A DNA stretch of 44,089 nt, from contig JAETNR010000040.1 of assembly GCA_021772055.1 (NCBI GenBank), positions 1 to 44,089 on the forward strand, given 5' to 3'. The stretch comes from Blautia sp. (GTDB lineage: Bacteria; Bacillota; Clostridia; Lachnospirales; Lachnospiraceae). Shown here one piece after another: positions 8,865-18,332 of this stretch. The stretch's first letter is position 1; every line of letters begins with the position of its first letter. The notes under the pieces were generated by a model that made no database searches, had not been told where the DNA came from, and saw nothing but the letters and a program-made list of their open reading frames with translations. A program made the position numbers and the translations under genes.

Positions 8865-9903
8865 TTTCTTTTCTCTTATTTCTATACTGTTTTATGCTCA
8901 TATTCTTTCTAGCAAAATCATAAATCTTAAACAATATCGCTGCAGGCTTTCCAAGCTTTGCCTGCATATAAACACGTTTTTGATATCTATTCTCCTGTTT
9001 CTTTAAAATATCGGAATATTTTCCGGAAATCATTTTTTTATAATCCCGTTCTGCTTCCGCTTTTTTAAATTCGAAATATCTCTGCCATCTTTCTAATTCG
9101 TCACTATATTTGTCTCCAGAAAATACATTAAACTCTTTATATGCTATAATTGAGTTCTCGCAAAATGCAATATACCGTGTCAAATCCGTATTCCCGTGAT
9201 TTTCACTCCAACTTCCAGATACAAATCTTCTATAAACAGCCATTGGCTCATCTATATAATAGACATTGCCCAATTGCCCAAAGTATAAAAGCATTGGAAC
9301 ATCATCACTTTTATTTTTCATAAACTCTTGCGCGAATTTAGGATAATTTTGTTGATAAAATGTATATTCCTTCCTCCTAAAAAAATAGCTAACCTCATTG
9401 AAAAATTCTCCTTGTCCAATGAAGTAAAAAAAATCTCTGGACGTATGTAATCCTGAAGCATATCTTTTAATAGGTATAGATAAATCTTTTTCTTCTCTTG
9501 TCACTGCATTTATTTCTTTTACTCTATGAAGGCACATTTGGCATGATGGATTACTCTCCATTGCGTCATACTGCTTTTGTAGCTTTAGAGGATCTATCCA
9601 ATAATCATCTCCGTCACATAAAGCAATATATTTCCCTGATGCAAGAGGCAACATATATTCCGCATTTATGTTAATACCCTGTGAATATGCATTTTCTTTA
9701 TGATAAATCGGTTTAATAACATCAGGATACTTTTGTGCATATTGGCGAATTATTTCTGCAGTTCTATCTGTCGAACAGTCTTCATTAATGATTATTTCAA
9801 TCGGGAAGGAAGTTTTCTGCTGCAAAAAACCATCAATAGCATCTGAAATATAATTCTCATGATTAAATGCCAAGCACAGAATGCTTACTCCAATTTGTTT
9901 CAT
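8851..9903 (-). CDS. Family 2 glycosyltransferase
   Basis: 350 residues from the ATG at 9903, which has AGAGGGGAG about 7 nt upstream; a longer in-frame start would overlap the neighbouring gene with no site. The GT-A fold motifs are present: VSILCLAFNHENYISDAIDGFL, the nucleotide-binding INEDCSTDRT (near residue 40) and the metal-binding DGDDYW (near 98). It adds a sugar to the lipid-linked repeat unit in the cytoplasm; donor and acceptor unknown. Confidence 0.88.
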   Translation of the reverse strand: MKQIGVSILCLAFNHENYISDAIDGFLQQKTSFPIEIIINEDCSTDRTAEIIRQYAQKYPDVIKPIYHKENAYSQGININAEYMLPLASGKYIALCDGDDYWIDPLKLQKQYDAMESNPSCQMCLHRVKEINAVTREEKDLSIPIKRYASGLHTSRDFFYFIGQGEFFNEVSYFFRRKEYTFYQQNYPKFAQEFMKNKSDDVPMLLYFGQLGNVYYIDEPMAVYRRFVSGSWSENHGNTDLTRYIAFCENSIIAYKEFNVFSGDKYSDELERWQRYFEFKKAEAERDYKKMISGKYSDILKKQENRYQKRVYMQAKLGKPAAILFKIYDFARKNMSIKQYRNKRKENAEK

Positions 9904-9916
9904 AAATACTCCCCTC

Positions 9917-11089
9917 TTACACAATTTTAGAAATTGCATTATAAATTCTTTGACAATTTTTATCATCCTTCAACGGAAAAAAAGTTCTTATTCGTGTTTT
10001 ATACTTATCTTCTAAAACAAACTCTTGACGTAACACATGTTTTATTGCAGTCAGTAGTTCTTCTTTATCACTTACTACCTCACCAAAGCCCATGGTATCA
10101 TAGTCAAAATACCCCTTCGTATAATCATAATGCTCACTAATATATCGTTCCCTATCAAATTGGTAATATATAACAGGCTTTTCCATATAAGCAAAGTCGA
10201 AAAAAACACTTGAAAAATCTGTGATCAATAGCTGAGCTTCTATTAACAATTGTTGCACGTCATAGTGGCTGAAATCCGCAATTACAACCCGACTAATCTT
10301 GCTTTCAAAACACTTAACATATTTTTGTATTTCATAGTGTGGATAAAATACAAGCTGAACATTAGCCTGCTCTAATATCCGCTCAAGTTCCGGACTGTTT
10401 AAAAGCACATTCCATTTTTCAAAGTAATCTGACTCTAGAAATTTCTCTTTTCCAATCCCCTGTAGCCATTTGCGAAATGTTGGCATAATCAAAATCTGGC
10501 TTTTTTCTTTATGAATATATAGATTATCAAATCTTGCCATCCCCGTGTATTGAACCACCCCTTGAGGATGTTTATACTCTCTACAGATATATTCAAATTC
10601 TGGCTGAGCACCACATATAAAAATATCTGGATAAAAATTTGGATAAAGCAGTCCTATTAGTAAGTCCTTTGTTATCCCATGCTGAAGAAATACAAATTTT
10701 TTCTTACTTAGTTTATATAATCCAAACTTTTTATAATAGTCCGCAATCGGAATATCTCCTCCCCATGCATGTGTTGAAATTCTGCAATTTGTCAATGCAA
10801 AATATACAAAATGTCTGAAAGATCCATACGCCACAAACCTCCCCGTTTCTTTTATTTTAATTGCATCAGAAGAGTTCCTTTTAATCACATACCATATAGG
10901 CTGCTCTGGATGTGCTCTCATCATATATTTAAAAAAGTAATATCCATTATCGCGTGCATCATCTCCACGCTCTGAAATTAACCAGAAATTACAATACTTA
11001 GGGTTAAATAACTTTATTAATTCTGCAATAATATATGCAGTAAAAAATTCTATCAAATATCTACAAGTTCTAATTATACGCTTCATCAT
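9917..11089 (-). CDS. CDP-glycerol glycerophosphotransferase family protein (TagB/TagF-like)
   Basis: 390 residues of the Glyphos_transf family. Diagnostic parts are the QHGITKDLL segment with its catalytic-type histidine and, near the C-terminus, ITDFSSVFFDFAYMEKPVIYY. In TagB and TagF this domain transfers glycerol phosphate from CDP-glycerol; in capsule clusters relatives transfer glycerol phosphate or ribitol phosphate, or act as ordinary transferases. No CDP-glycerol synthase (TagD-like) is in the window. The N-terminus is amphipathic (IEFFTAYIIAELIKLF), consistent with peripheral membrane binding. Confidence 0.85.
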   Translation of the reverse strand: MMKRIIRTCRYLIEFFTAYIIAELIKLFNPKYCNFWLISERGDDARDNGYYFFKYMMRAHPEQPIWYVIKRNSSDAIKIKETGRFVAYGSFRHFVYFALTNCRISTHAWGGDIPIADYYKKFGLYKLSKKKFVFLQHGITKDLLIGLLYPNFYPDIFICGAQPEFEYICREYKHPQGVVQYTGMARFDNLYIHKEKSQILIMPTFRKWLQGIGKEKFLESDYFEKWNVLLNSPELERILEQANVQLVFYPHYEIQKYVKCFESKISRVVIADFSHYDVQQLLIEAQLLITDFSSVFFDFAYMEKPVIYYQFDRERYISEHYDYTKGYFDYDTMGFGEVVSDKEELLTAIKHVLRQEFVLEDKYKTRIRTFFPLKDDKNCQRIYNAISKIV

Positions 11090-11095
11090 GCACCT

Positions 11096-12217
11096 TTATA
11101 CAAGGTCACCATTATATAGTGCCTCATACTCCTTCATCACCACATCTATTGAAAATTTACTAACATCATATTCACATCTTCCAAGCTTCCCAGCTTTTTT
11201 CTTTTGCATTATTTCACCTGCCCATACTTCAGGTCCCATATCTAACGAAAGATAAGTACACCCTCCACAATCGCTTTCGCTTGTTATACTATCCGAAACC
11301 AAACAGCATAGCCCCATTGTTTGTGCTTCCGCTAAAGCTAACGGTAATCCCTCTCTATGGGATGGTAAGATAAAGCAATCAACATTCTGCATAATCTCTG
11401 GTATGTTCGCATTAGACGGATATATATACACATATTTTTCTAAATTATGCATTTCTATATATTTCAATAGATTGTCTAAATATGCTTTACTCGCATTATC
11501 TATAACCCTCCCTATCAAAAATAGCCTTGCTTCTATCCCTCCATAAATTAATCTTTCAAGTATCTGTATAGTAAATTTTTGATTTTTATTCTCTGAATAT
11601 GAACCTACTTGCAACAAATTTAATGTTGTATGTTCTTTACATGGATATTTCTTGTAATTAAAGCGTTCTTGATTAATCGCATTAAATATTATCTTCGAAT
11701 TGTGCTTCTCAAATATAGGCTTAGCTGCAGCTTGTGAACATGCCACTAGAGTTGTTGCATTTTCTATCATAACCTTTTGAAGAATTCTTGCGTACTTTCT
11801 TCGTATGGGATTCAAATTAGAAAATCTTTCATATGATACATGTGAATGTATAATTCGAACTGGAATTCCTACCCTTCTGGCAGCCAAAAGAAATATAGCA
11901 CTTTCTAAATCATTGTTACAATGAATCACATCATACTGATTTTCCGTTAGTATCCTTTTTATACTTTTATACAAATAAGGAGCACGTATATAGTAATCCA
12001 ACCTTTTTCTCAGTATATTCGTACCACTATATAAAGAAATTACTATTTTTTTTCCTCCATACATGCAGAATTCCGCATCATAATACGAAGTTTTCTTCGA
12101 AAAACTTATAATGTCAAACTGGAATTTATCTGAAAGATTACGTACAATTGACATTATTACGCCCTGCAATCCTCCATTTTCCAAATCATTATATGCAACA
12201 AATAACACTCTCTTCAT
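11096..12217 (-). CDS. Family 4 glycosyltransferase
   Basis: 373 residues with a GT-B fold. The N-terminus has FVAYNDLENGGLQGVIMSIV, the family's acceptor-side glycine loop, and the C-terminal half has the donor-binding segment ILPSHREGLPLALAEAQTMG with the E-x7-E pattern of retaining GT4 enzymes. It ends 7 bp before the TagB-like gene starts. It builds the repeat unit; the sugar is unknown. Confidence 0.9.
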   Translation of the reverse strand: MKRVLFVAYNDLENGGLQGVIMSIVRNLSDKFQFDIISFSKKTSYYDAEFCMYGGKKIVISLYSGTNILRKRLDYYIRAPYLYKSIKRILTENQYDVIHCNNDLESAIFLLAARRVGIPVRIIHSHVSYERFSNLNPIRRKYARILQKVMIENATTLVACSQAAAKPIFEKHNSKIIFNAINQERFNYKKYPCKEHTTLNLLQVGSYSENKNQKFTIQILERLIYGGIEARLFLIGRVIDNASKAYLDNLLKYIEMHNLEKYVYIYPSNANIPEIMQNVDCFILPSHREGLPLALAEAQTMGLCCLVSDSITSESDCGGCTYLSLDMGPEVWAGEIMQKKKAGKLGRCEYDVSKFSIDVVMKEYEALYNGDLV

Positions 12218-12231
12218 CCATTCCTCCTAGC

Positions 12232-12753
12232 TTAGCAACAGTTATTCAAATATCCTTTTGTTGCATTATCGTTGTGTTTAATTCTTGCAGGATTGCCAAA
12301 CACTATTGAATGGTCTGGAATGTCAAAATTGACATAACTATTTGGTGCAATTAAAACATCATTACCAATTTTTACATTTCCTACAATGACCGCATTTATT
12401 CCAATCCATACATTGTTTCCAATTTTCGGAGAGCCTGCTTTCATGCCTCTGTTTTGCTGCCCAATTGTAGCTCCCTTATGAATATTGATATTTTCACCTA
12501 GAACAGCCGCTTCATTTATTGTTATTCCAAATGGGTGTCCCATATAAAAGCCCTTTCCAATTGAAGTTCTCCAACTCAATGTTAACCCTCTTTTTCTACA
12601 ATATAATATTAATAATAATCGTGAAATGTAGTGAATCAATTTACAATTGGAATACTGCGCACTTCTAAAGAAAAAATGGAACCATTTCATTTCCATATTG
12701 GGATGAAATCCATACCTTAACATATCAGCCTTATATGCTTCTTTTATGGTCAT
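12232..12753 (-). CDS. Serine acetyltransferase-like hexapeptide O-acetyltransferase
   Basis: 173 residues: a short helical N-terminus, then a left-handed beta-helix (SIGKGFYMGHPFGITIN, LGENINIHKGATIG, IGNNVWIGINAVIVGNVKIG, GNPARI). It is shorter than true CysE and located among sugar genes, so it probably acetylates a sugar of the polymer or its precursor with acetyl-CoA. The start codon overlaps the stop of the polymerase gene (TAATG), showing translational coupling. Confidence 0.85.
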   Translation of the reverse strand: MTIKEAYKADMLRYGFHPNMEMKWFHFFFRSAQYSNCKLIHYISRLLLILYCRKRGLTLSWRTSIGKGFYMGHPFGITINEAAVLGENINIHKGATIGQQNRGMKAGSPKIGNNVWIGINAVIVGNVKIGNDVLIAPNSYVNFDIPDHSIVFGNPARIKHNDNATKGYLNNCC

Positions 12754-13973
12754 TATTCAGTCTCCTCTTCCCTTATCTGATCTCTCTTTGAAATATATAA
12801 TTGCAAAAAACACAAGACAAATATTAAATAAGTATATTTCTTGTAATAACACACAGTTCCCCAATCCGAAACTGTATGCATAATAATAATTGCAATGCAA
12901 ATATTTGTATTAGCATTCTCTGGATCATTCTTTCTAATGCAAAACAAATTTTTTACTAAGTATAAATGAATAGAATAATAGATACCAAAACCAATAATTC
13001 CCCCGCCAGCTAGTAATTCCAAAAAGTTATTATGGAGATATGTGGCATGTGAAGAATACCTAGCAGTTAATTCATAAGAATTTCCAATTCCAATCCCCAG
13101 TAAAGGCGTTCTTAAAAATTGGTTCCATCCAATTTCCCGGTATTCTGCACGTTGCGTTAATGAGCCGCCAGTTCTTCCCGTTCCAGTAAGATACTCCAAC
13201 ATACGCTTACTGATTCCCGAAAAAATTTCCAGCTTTGAGAGGAAATACAATAACATAAATACTAATAAAAGCGCAAAAATTACTGAAGAAATTCTCTTTA
13301 ATACTTCGCCATCTCCCCCAAATCGCAATATAATAAGAATTACTATTCCTATCAAGGTTTCTGCTAAAGCTGTTCTGCTTTGAGACATTGCCATTAGGAT
13401 AATTGGAAAAACAAGAAAAATATTTTGAAAATTCCATTTTTTATTTAATATTTTATCAACATATATTACAATAACTACTGCCATCCACATGCCAATTGCA
13501 TTAGAATTTGCAAAGTCATTACCCAGTCTTGATGCATTCTCTGACATTACCACAAAGTTTTCCGCTCCATAATATGCAATTGTATATACACAAATTACAA
13601 CTCCACTCCACATTATTCCAACAAGAAAACCATCAATGGAAAGAGATTCCTGGTACAATAAAAAAACTATCGACATACAGATTAGAGTCTCAATAATTGT
13701 TATTCCGCGATCTATTGAATAACTAGGTTCCCACGCCCAAACCGAACTCATCAAACAAAAGCCTGCAAAAATAAAACATCTAATATGAAATTGTTCAACT
13801 ACAATTTGTACTTTTCCAGCATTCTGTAAAACAATAGCGCAAAGCAGTACAAAAATAGTCACAATTATACTTATACTGCTTACAGATGTCATATCAAATA
13901 TAAAAAAACACGATATCATTCCTGCAATTAAAAAGCTTACAAATTTATTCGTTGAATTATCAATAATCTGCAT
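12753..13973 (-). CDS. wzy: Wzy-like polysaccharide polymerase
   Basis: 406 residues, about 11-12 membrane segments, with a large external loop in the second half. The Wzy_C / O-antigen ligase signature is present: NQFLRTPLLGIGIGNS, then HATYLHNNFLELLAGGGIIG. It should join repeat units outside the membrane after flipping. As the membrane protein lacking flippase or acyltransferase features, it is the best polymerase candidate. WaaL-type ligase is excluded by the Gram-positive context. Confidence 0.87.
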   Translation of the reverse strand: MQIIDNSTNKFVSFLIAGMISCFFIFDMTSVSSISIIVTIFVLLCAIVLQNAGKVQIVVEQFHIRCFIFAGFCLMSSVWAWEPSYSIDRGITIIETLICMSIVFLLYQESLSIDGFLVGIMWSGVVICVYTIAYYGAENFVVMSENASRLGNDFANSNAIGMWMAVVIVIYVDKILNKKWNFQNIFLVFPIILMAMSQSRTALAETLIGIVILIILRFGGDGEVLKRISSVIFALLLVFMLLYFLSKLEIFSGISKRMLEYLTGTGRTGGSLTQRAEYREIGWNQFLRTPLLGIGIGNSYELTARYSSHATYLHNNFLELLAGGGIIGFGIYYSIHLYLVKNLFCIRKNDPENANTNICIAIIIMHTVSDWGTVCYYKKYTYLIFVLCFLQLYISKRDQIREEETE

Positions 13974-14027
13974 TTACCTTCTCGCTTCCATAATTGTTCT
14001 GTAGCATTATAATCCTTTGAATAAGCA

Positions 14028-15131
14028 CTATTTATCCTGAAAAACTATTTCTATAAAATGTCTTACTTCTCTATTAATACTATATCCGGCATCAATCATT
14101 TGCTTTTCCATGTCAGCCCGATTTATTTGAACTAATTCCAGTATTTGTTCCTCCCAGCGGTCCACATCACTGTCCAAGGACTCATATTTAACTAATCCCG
14201 TAACATTGGCATTCCTAGTAATCGTAGATGAAATAACACAGGGGAGTCCTGTTGCTTGCGCTTCAATTACTGTGTTAGGCATTCCCTCATATAAGGAGGG
14301 CAATAGCATAATATCCATCGCAGATAAAATGTCTGGAATGTCAGAACGAATACCAGTAAAAAGCACTGAATCGTATAGGCCTAACCTCATTGTTTCTTCT
14401 TCAATTTTACTTTTCAATTCTCCATCTCCAACCAAGAGCAGCTTAGAATTAGAATGCTTGCTATGAAAATAGTTAAATATATTCAACAAAAACATATGAT
14501 TTTTTTGTTTCATAAACCTTCCAATATTGCCAATCAATATCGTGTCATCTTTTATTCCAAACTGTTTTCTAATCTTTCTTCTTGCCTCTTTATTAAATTT
14601 ATACACATTTAAATCAAGTGCATTATGCAAAATATGGACATTACCTCTTTTAAAATTCTTTTTACCAAATGTATATATCGCTGCCAAATCTGACGGTGCT
14701 ATTTTCACATCAATACAATTCGAGTACAACACTTTTCCGAGAAAATGCGATATAGTTGCAATAAAGCCTTCTGCATCACCAGCGTTACTAGATCTTGCTA
14801 TACAGACCTCTGCTCCTGCATCCTTTGCAATTTTTAAGTCCCAAAATCCCATTGCATTTGAAGTTATACGCATAACATACTTATAGCTATTTTTAACGAT
14901 TACCTCTCTTAGCCCTTTTTTAAATTCTCTTACTCCATGAGATTTAGGTGGAACAAAAAAAATTCTTCCTCCCCGTTTTCTAATTTCTTTATCATACAGT
15001 CCAGGTTCTTCAACATTGACGCAAAAATCCATCTGATATTCACTTGTATTGAGTTCTCGGTAAATCTTCATTAAAAATGTTTCTGCCCCACCTGCGTTCA
15101 TTGTTGAAATAATACATAATAATCTCTTCAC
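14028..15131 (-). CDS. Family 4 glycosyltransferase (EpsF-like)
   Basis: 367 residues, GT-B fold. It opens with LLCIISTMNAGGAETFLMKIYREL, the loop typical of EpsF-like transferases, and has LLPSLYEGMPNTVIEAQATGLP with the E-x7-E pattern. The start is a GTG overlapping the previous stop by one base (TAGTG). Role: addition of one sugar to the repeat unit. Confidence 0.9.
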   Translation of the reverse strand: MKRLLCIISTMNAGGAETFLMKIYRELNTSEYQMDFCVNVEEPGLYDKEIRKRGGRIFFVPPKSHGVREFKKGLREVIVKNSYKYVMRITSNAMGFWDLKIAKDAGAEVCIARSSNAGDAEGFIATISHFLGKVLYSNCIDVKIAPSDLAAIYTFGKKNFKRGNVHILHNALDLNVYKFNKEARRKIRKQFGIKDDTILIGNIGRFMKQKNHMFLLNIFNYFHSKHSNSKLLLVGDGELKSKIEEETMRLGLYDSVLFTGIRSDIPDILSAMDIMLLPSLYEGMPNTVIEAQATGLPCVISSTITRNANVTGLVKYESLDSDVDRWEEQILELVQINRADMEKQMIDAGYSINREVRHFIEIVFQDK

Positions 15132-16174
15132 TATTTTTGTAGCCCCCTTACTAACGGCAATACTGCTATTTCAGAGGAATATTCTTTTGCTTTTTCAATA
15201 CAATTCTGCTTTAACGCATTCACTTCTTGTACATTATTAGCGATATACTGCAGGATTTCTATAAACTCATTCTGATTTGAAAATTCAAAACCAAAACCAG
15301 TTATTTTTTCATCGACCACGTCAGGAAAACTCTCCCACTTCGAACAGATAACAGGAATTCCTGCTGCATAAGCATCTATAATAGTTCCTGGGATCCCTTC
15401 TGTATAAAAATTTGTTGGAAAAAGTAAAGCATAATACTCTTTCAAAACATTAACACTCTGTTCTGATGGAATTGCACCTTTATATTGAACATAATTTGGA
15501 AATATTTTCTCTAATTCGCTAAACCATTCTGTTTGTTTTCTATCGACCTGGCCATATATATCAAGTGCAAACACTTCCTCGCCAGCGTTCTGATTATACG
15601 TTTTTATTACATTTATCGCATTTTCTATTCCTTTTTCCTTCATAACTCTCGAGAAGGTGCATAGTTTTAACGGTTTTTGATTGATATAGATCAGTTCATC
15701 CTTTTCTAAAACTCTAATCTTTTTAAAATTCCGCATTATTTGAATATTTGCAAAGCCTTTTCCAACCAATGATGCTTTCATAACACTTGTCTCGACATAT
15801 ATACCTTTTATCATTTTTAATTGTTTTGCTAAACAAGGCCTTTTTTCCAAATACTGAGGTAACCATCCACCAATAACGGCATAATGAATGTTTCTTTTAA
15901 GAAACACATTCAGGAACATCATTATTCGTACATAACTGTTCAAACCAGTTTGTGCAGGAAGAATGACTATATTTCTGCATTTCCATTGCATACAAATAAT
16001 TTTAATTATTAATATAGGGAATCTTTTCATCCCACCATATGTATCAACTATATTAACTTCGTTTTTGCCGTATTGATGTATAAGTTCATCCGTAAGATTC
16101 TTTGTTTTTATTGTTTGTCCATCTAAAAAATCCTTATTACCACCAAAGTGTCCGCATATACCAATATTTTGCAC
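15131..16174 (-). CDS. Family 4 glycosyltransferase
   Basis: 347 residues. The N-terminal glycine loop is GHFGGNKDFLDGQTIKTKNL; the donor-binding half has FPTNFYTEGIPGTIIDAYAAGIPVI with the conserved Glu pair. The start is GTG with GAGG upstream. It marks the edge of the AT-rich block; the next gene upstream (16195-17517) looks compositionally different. Confidence 0.88.
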   Translation of the reverse strand: MQNIGICGHFGGNKDFLDGQTIKTKNLTDELIHQYGKNEVNIVDTYGGMKRFPILIIKIICMQWKCRNIVILPAQTGLNSYVRIMMFLNVFLKRNIHYAVIGGWLPQYLEKRPCLAKQLKMIKGIYVETSVMKASLVGKGFANIQIMRNFKKIRVLEKDELIYINQKPLKLCTFSRVMKEKGIENAINVIKTYNQNAGEEVFALDIYGQVDRKQTEWFSELEKIFPNYVQYKGAIPSEQSVNVLKEYYALLFPTNFYTEGIPGTIIDAYAAGIPVICSKWESFPDVVDEKITGFGFEFSNQNEFIEILQYIANNVQEVNALKQNCIEKAKEYSSEIAVLPLVRGLQK

Positions 16175-16194
16175 GCTACGTTACCTCAATTAAA

Positions 16195-17517
16195 TTATAG
16201 TCTCCAATATCTCATTCCGGATGCTTTTAGAGTACTTACTGAGAATAACCCTTTAACATCAATCAAAACCTTTTCCTCATCTACTCCATGTTTATACATT
16301 TTTTTGATATCCTCAATACTCATTCTCCTAAATTCATTATGAGCAACAGCAACAATCACACAGTCGGCATCAAACACATCCTCAATTTTGGTAAGCTTCA
16401 CGCCATATTCGTGCATAGCATCCCGTTCGCTCGCCCAGGGATCGACGACAACCGGAGTAATCTCATATTCATTAAAGCGTTTGATGATGTCATCCACCTT
16501 GCTATTTCTGATGTCAGGGCAGTTTTCCTTAAAGGTCAGACCGAGAATCACCACTTTGGAACGCTTCGGAGCCTGCCCCGCTTCAATCATCTTCTTAATA
16601 GCTGCATCTGTCACATACTTACCCATACTGTCGTTGACAATACGACCATTGAGGATGATCTGACTGTGATAACCAAGCTTTTCCGCTTCATAGGTAAAAT
16701 AGTAAGGGTCAACTCCAATACAGTGACCACCAACCAAGCCAGGACGGAATCCCAAAGCATTCCACTTTGTATTCATTCCATCAACCACTTCATTGGTATC
16801 AATACCCATACGATCAAATACCAAAGCAAGCTCGTTCATAAATGCGATATTGATATCTCGCTGACTGTTTTCAACCACCTTAACAGCTTCAGCCGTCTTT
16901 ATTGTAGAAACAGGATATGTACCTACTTCAATTACCAGATCATATATATTCTTGATTTCTTCCAGAGATTCCGCATCCATACCGGACACAATCTTATGGA
17001 TGTTTTCAAGACGATGTACCTTATCGCCCGGATTAATACGTTCAGGAGAATAACCCACCTTAAAGTCCACACCACATTTCATTCCAGATTCCTGTTCCAG
17101 AATTGGAACGCAGACGTCTTCCGTCACACCCGGATATACGGTGGATTCATACACAACGATGGAGCCTTTGGTCAAGTTGCGTCCCACAATTTCACTTGCC
17201 CCGATAACAGGAGTCAAATCAGGTGTGTGATCAGTATTTACCGGAGTTGGAACTGCAACAATATGGAACTTTGCTTCACGCAACTTACTTTCATCACTGG
17301 TGAAATGCACAGTAGTATTTTTGATTATCTCATTACCGGCTTCTTTGGTCGGATCAACACCTGATTTGTACAATTCGATTTTCTCTGTGTTAAGGTCAAA
17401 TCCAATGACATCTAATCCTTTTTTTGCAAATGCGACAGCAATGGGCATTCCAACGTAGCCAAGCCCAACTAATGCTAGCTTTTCTTCTTTATTAATAATT
17501 TTCTTGTAAAGAGACAT
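16195..17517 (-). CDS. UDP-HexNAc 6-dehydrogenase (WbpO/TviB/WecC family)
   Basis: 440 residues, the second nucleotide-sugar dehydrogenase of the locus. It has GLGYVGMPIA near residues 18-27, ESTVYPGVTED, GYSPERINPGD and the catalytic cysteine segment GGHCIGVDPYY, followed by GLTFKENCPDIRNSK. The ERINPGD and GVDPYY variants are those of enzymes that oxidise UDP-GlcNAc or UDP-GalNAc to the uronic acid, rather than Ugd. It would supply an N-acetyl-hexosaminuronic acid to the polymer. Which C4 epimer is used cannot be read from sequence. Confidence 0.88.
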   Translation of the reverse strand: MSLYKKIINKEEKLALVGLGYVGMPIAVAFAKKGLDVIGFDLNTEKIELYKSGVDPTKEAGNEIIKNTTVHFTSDESKLREAKFHIVAVPTPVNTDHTPDLTPVIGASEIVGRNLTKGSIVVYESTVYPGVTEDVCVPILEQESGMKCGVDFKVGYSPERINPGDKVHRLENIHKIVSGMDAESLEEIKNIYDLVIEVGTYPVSTIKTAEAVKVVENSQRDINIAFMNELALVFDRMGIDTNEVVDGMNTKWNALGFRPGLVGGHCIGVDPYYFTYEAEKLGYHSQIILNGRIVNDSMGKYVTDAAIKKMIEAGQAPKRSKVVILGLTFKENCPDIRNSKVDDIIKRFNEYEITPVVVDPWASERDAMHEYGVKLTKIEDVFDADCVIVAVAHNEFRRMSIEDIKKMYKHGVDEEKVLIDVKGLFSVSTLKASGMRYWRL

Positions 17518-17548
17518 TTTTTTCCTCCAAATTGCAATGAAATGTAAC

Positions 17549-18328
17549 CTATATACTAGGAATATAATCTGTTTTTTTCCTGTATTTCATTTTCTTTATC
17601 ACCCCAAAGAACAGGTTTCTAACCGTTAATAAGCCAGAAATAACCTTATTCTTATGTAATCCATCTTTATATAAAATATAATGCCATTTTATCAATTTGA
17701 TTTTACTGCCACTCGACACCGACCCTTCATGCTTTATATAAAATGACATACATTCTGGAAGTCGATAGCAGTTACTCTTTTCTATAGCTTGCAACCACAT
17801 AGCATAATCATTGTTTTTTCTTAATCTTTCGATTTGAATTAGCCCGATTTTTTCACGATTGTACATTACTGTAATCGTTGAAAAATAACAGTAATTATAC
17901 ATTTTTCTTCGATTTACAACGTTAGGTCCGGTATATACATAAGGCAACCATTCTCCATTTAGCTGGATCATATAGTCGGTATAAGTAAACGCATAATCGT
18001 GTACTTCCATAAAATGAATCTGTTTTTCTAATTTTTCCGGCACCCATAAGTCATCGCTATCCAGAAAAGCAATCCATTTTCCTTTAGCTTCTCTTAAAGC
18101 CCTATTTCTTGATACAGCAGCACCACAATTCTTTTCATTTTTTATATATCGGATTCGCTGATCGTTTAGATATGGCAGAACAACTTCGTCCGTATTGTCT
18201 GTCGAACAATCATCCACAATAATCAATTCCCAATTCTCATATGACTGATTTAAAACAGATTGAATTGTTTTTATTATAAATGCTCCCGTGTTATACGATG
18301 GCATAATAATTGATACCAACTCGCTCAT
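17549..18328 (-). CDS. Family 2 glycosyltransferase
   Basis: 259 residues with MPSYNTGAFIIKTIQSVLNQ, VDDCSTDNTDEV and the metal-binding FLDSDDLW, the standard GT-A set. Shorter than the other GT2 protein here. It starts 4 bp after the initiating transferase gene, so it is a good candidate for adding the second sugar, by position only. Confidence 0.88.
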   Translation of the reverse strand: MSELVSIIMPSYNTGAFIIKTIQSVLNQSYENWELIIVDDCSTDNTDEVVLPYLNDQRIRYIKNEKNCGAAVSRNRALREAKGKWIAFLDSDDLWVPEKLEKQIHFMEVHDYAFTYTDYMIQLNGEWLPYVYTGPNVVNRRKMYNYCYFSTITVMYNREKIGLIQIERLRKNNDYAMWLQAIEKSNCYRLPECMSFYIKHEGSVSSGSKIKLIKWHYILYKDGLHKNKVISGLLTVRNLFFGVIKKMKYRKKTDYIPSI

Positions 18329-18332
18329 TTTA

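Noticed and set aside
16288..17364. Long plus-strand open frame of 358 codons
   Set aside because: It lies wholly opposite the UDP-HexNAc dehydrogenase gene, has no ribosome site, and its translation is rich in His, Ile and Phe with no family pattern; it is a mirror of that gene's codon use.
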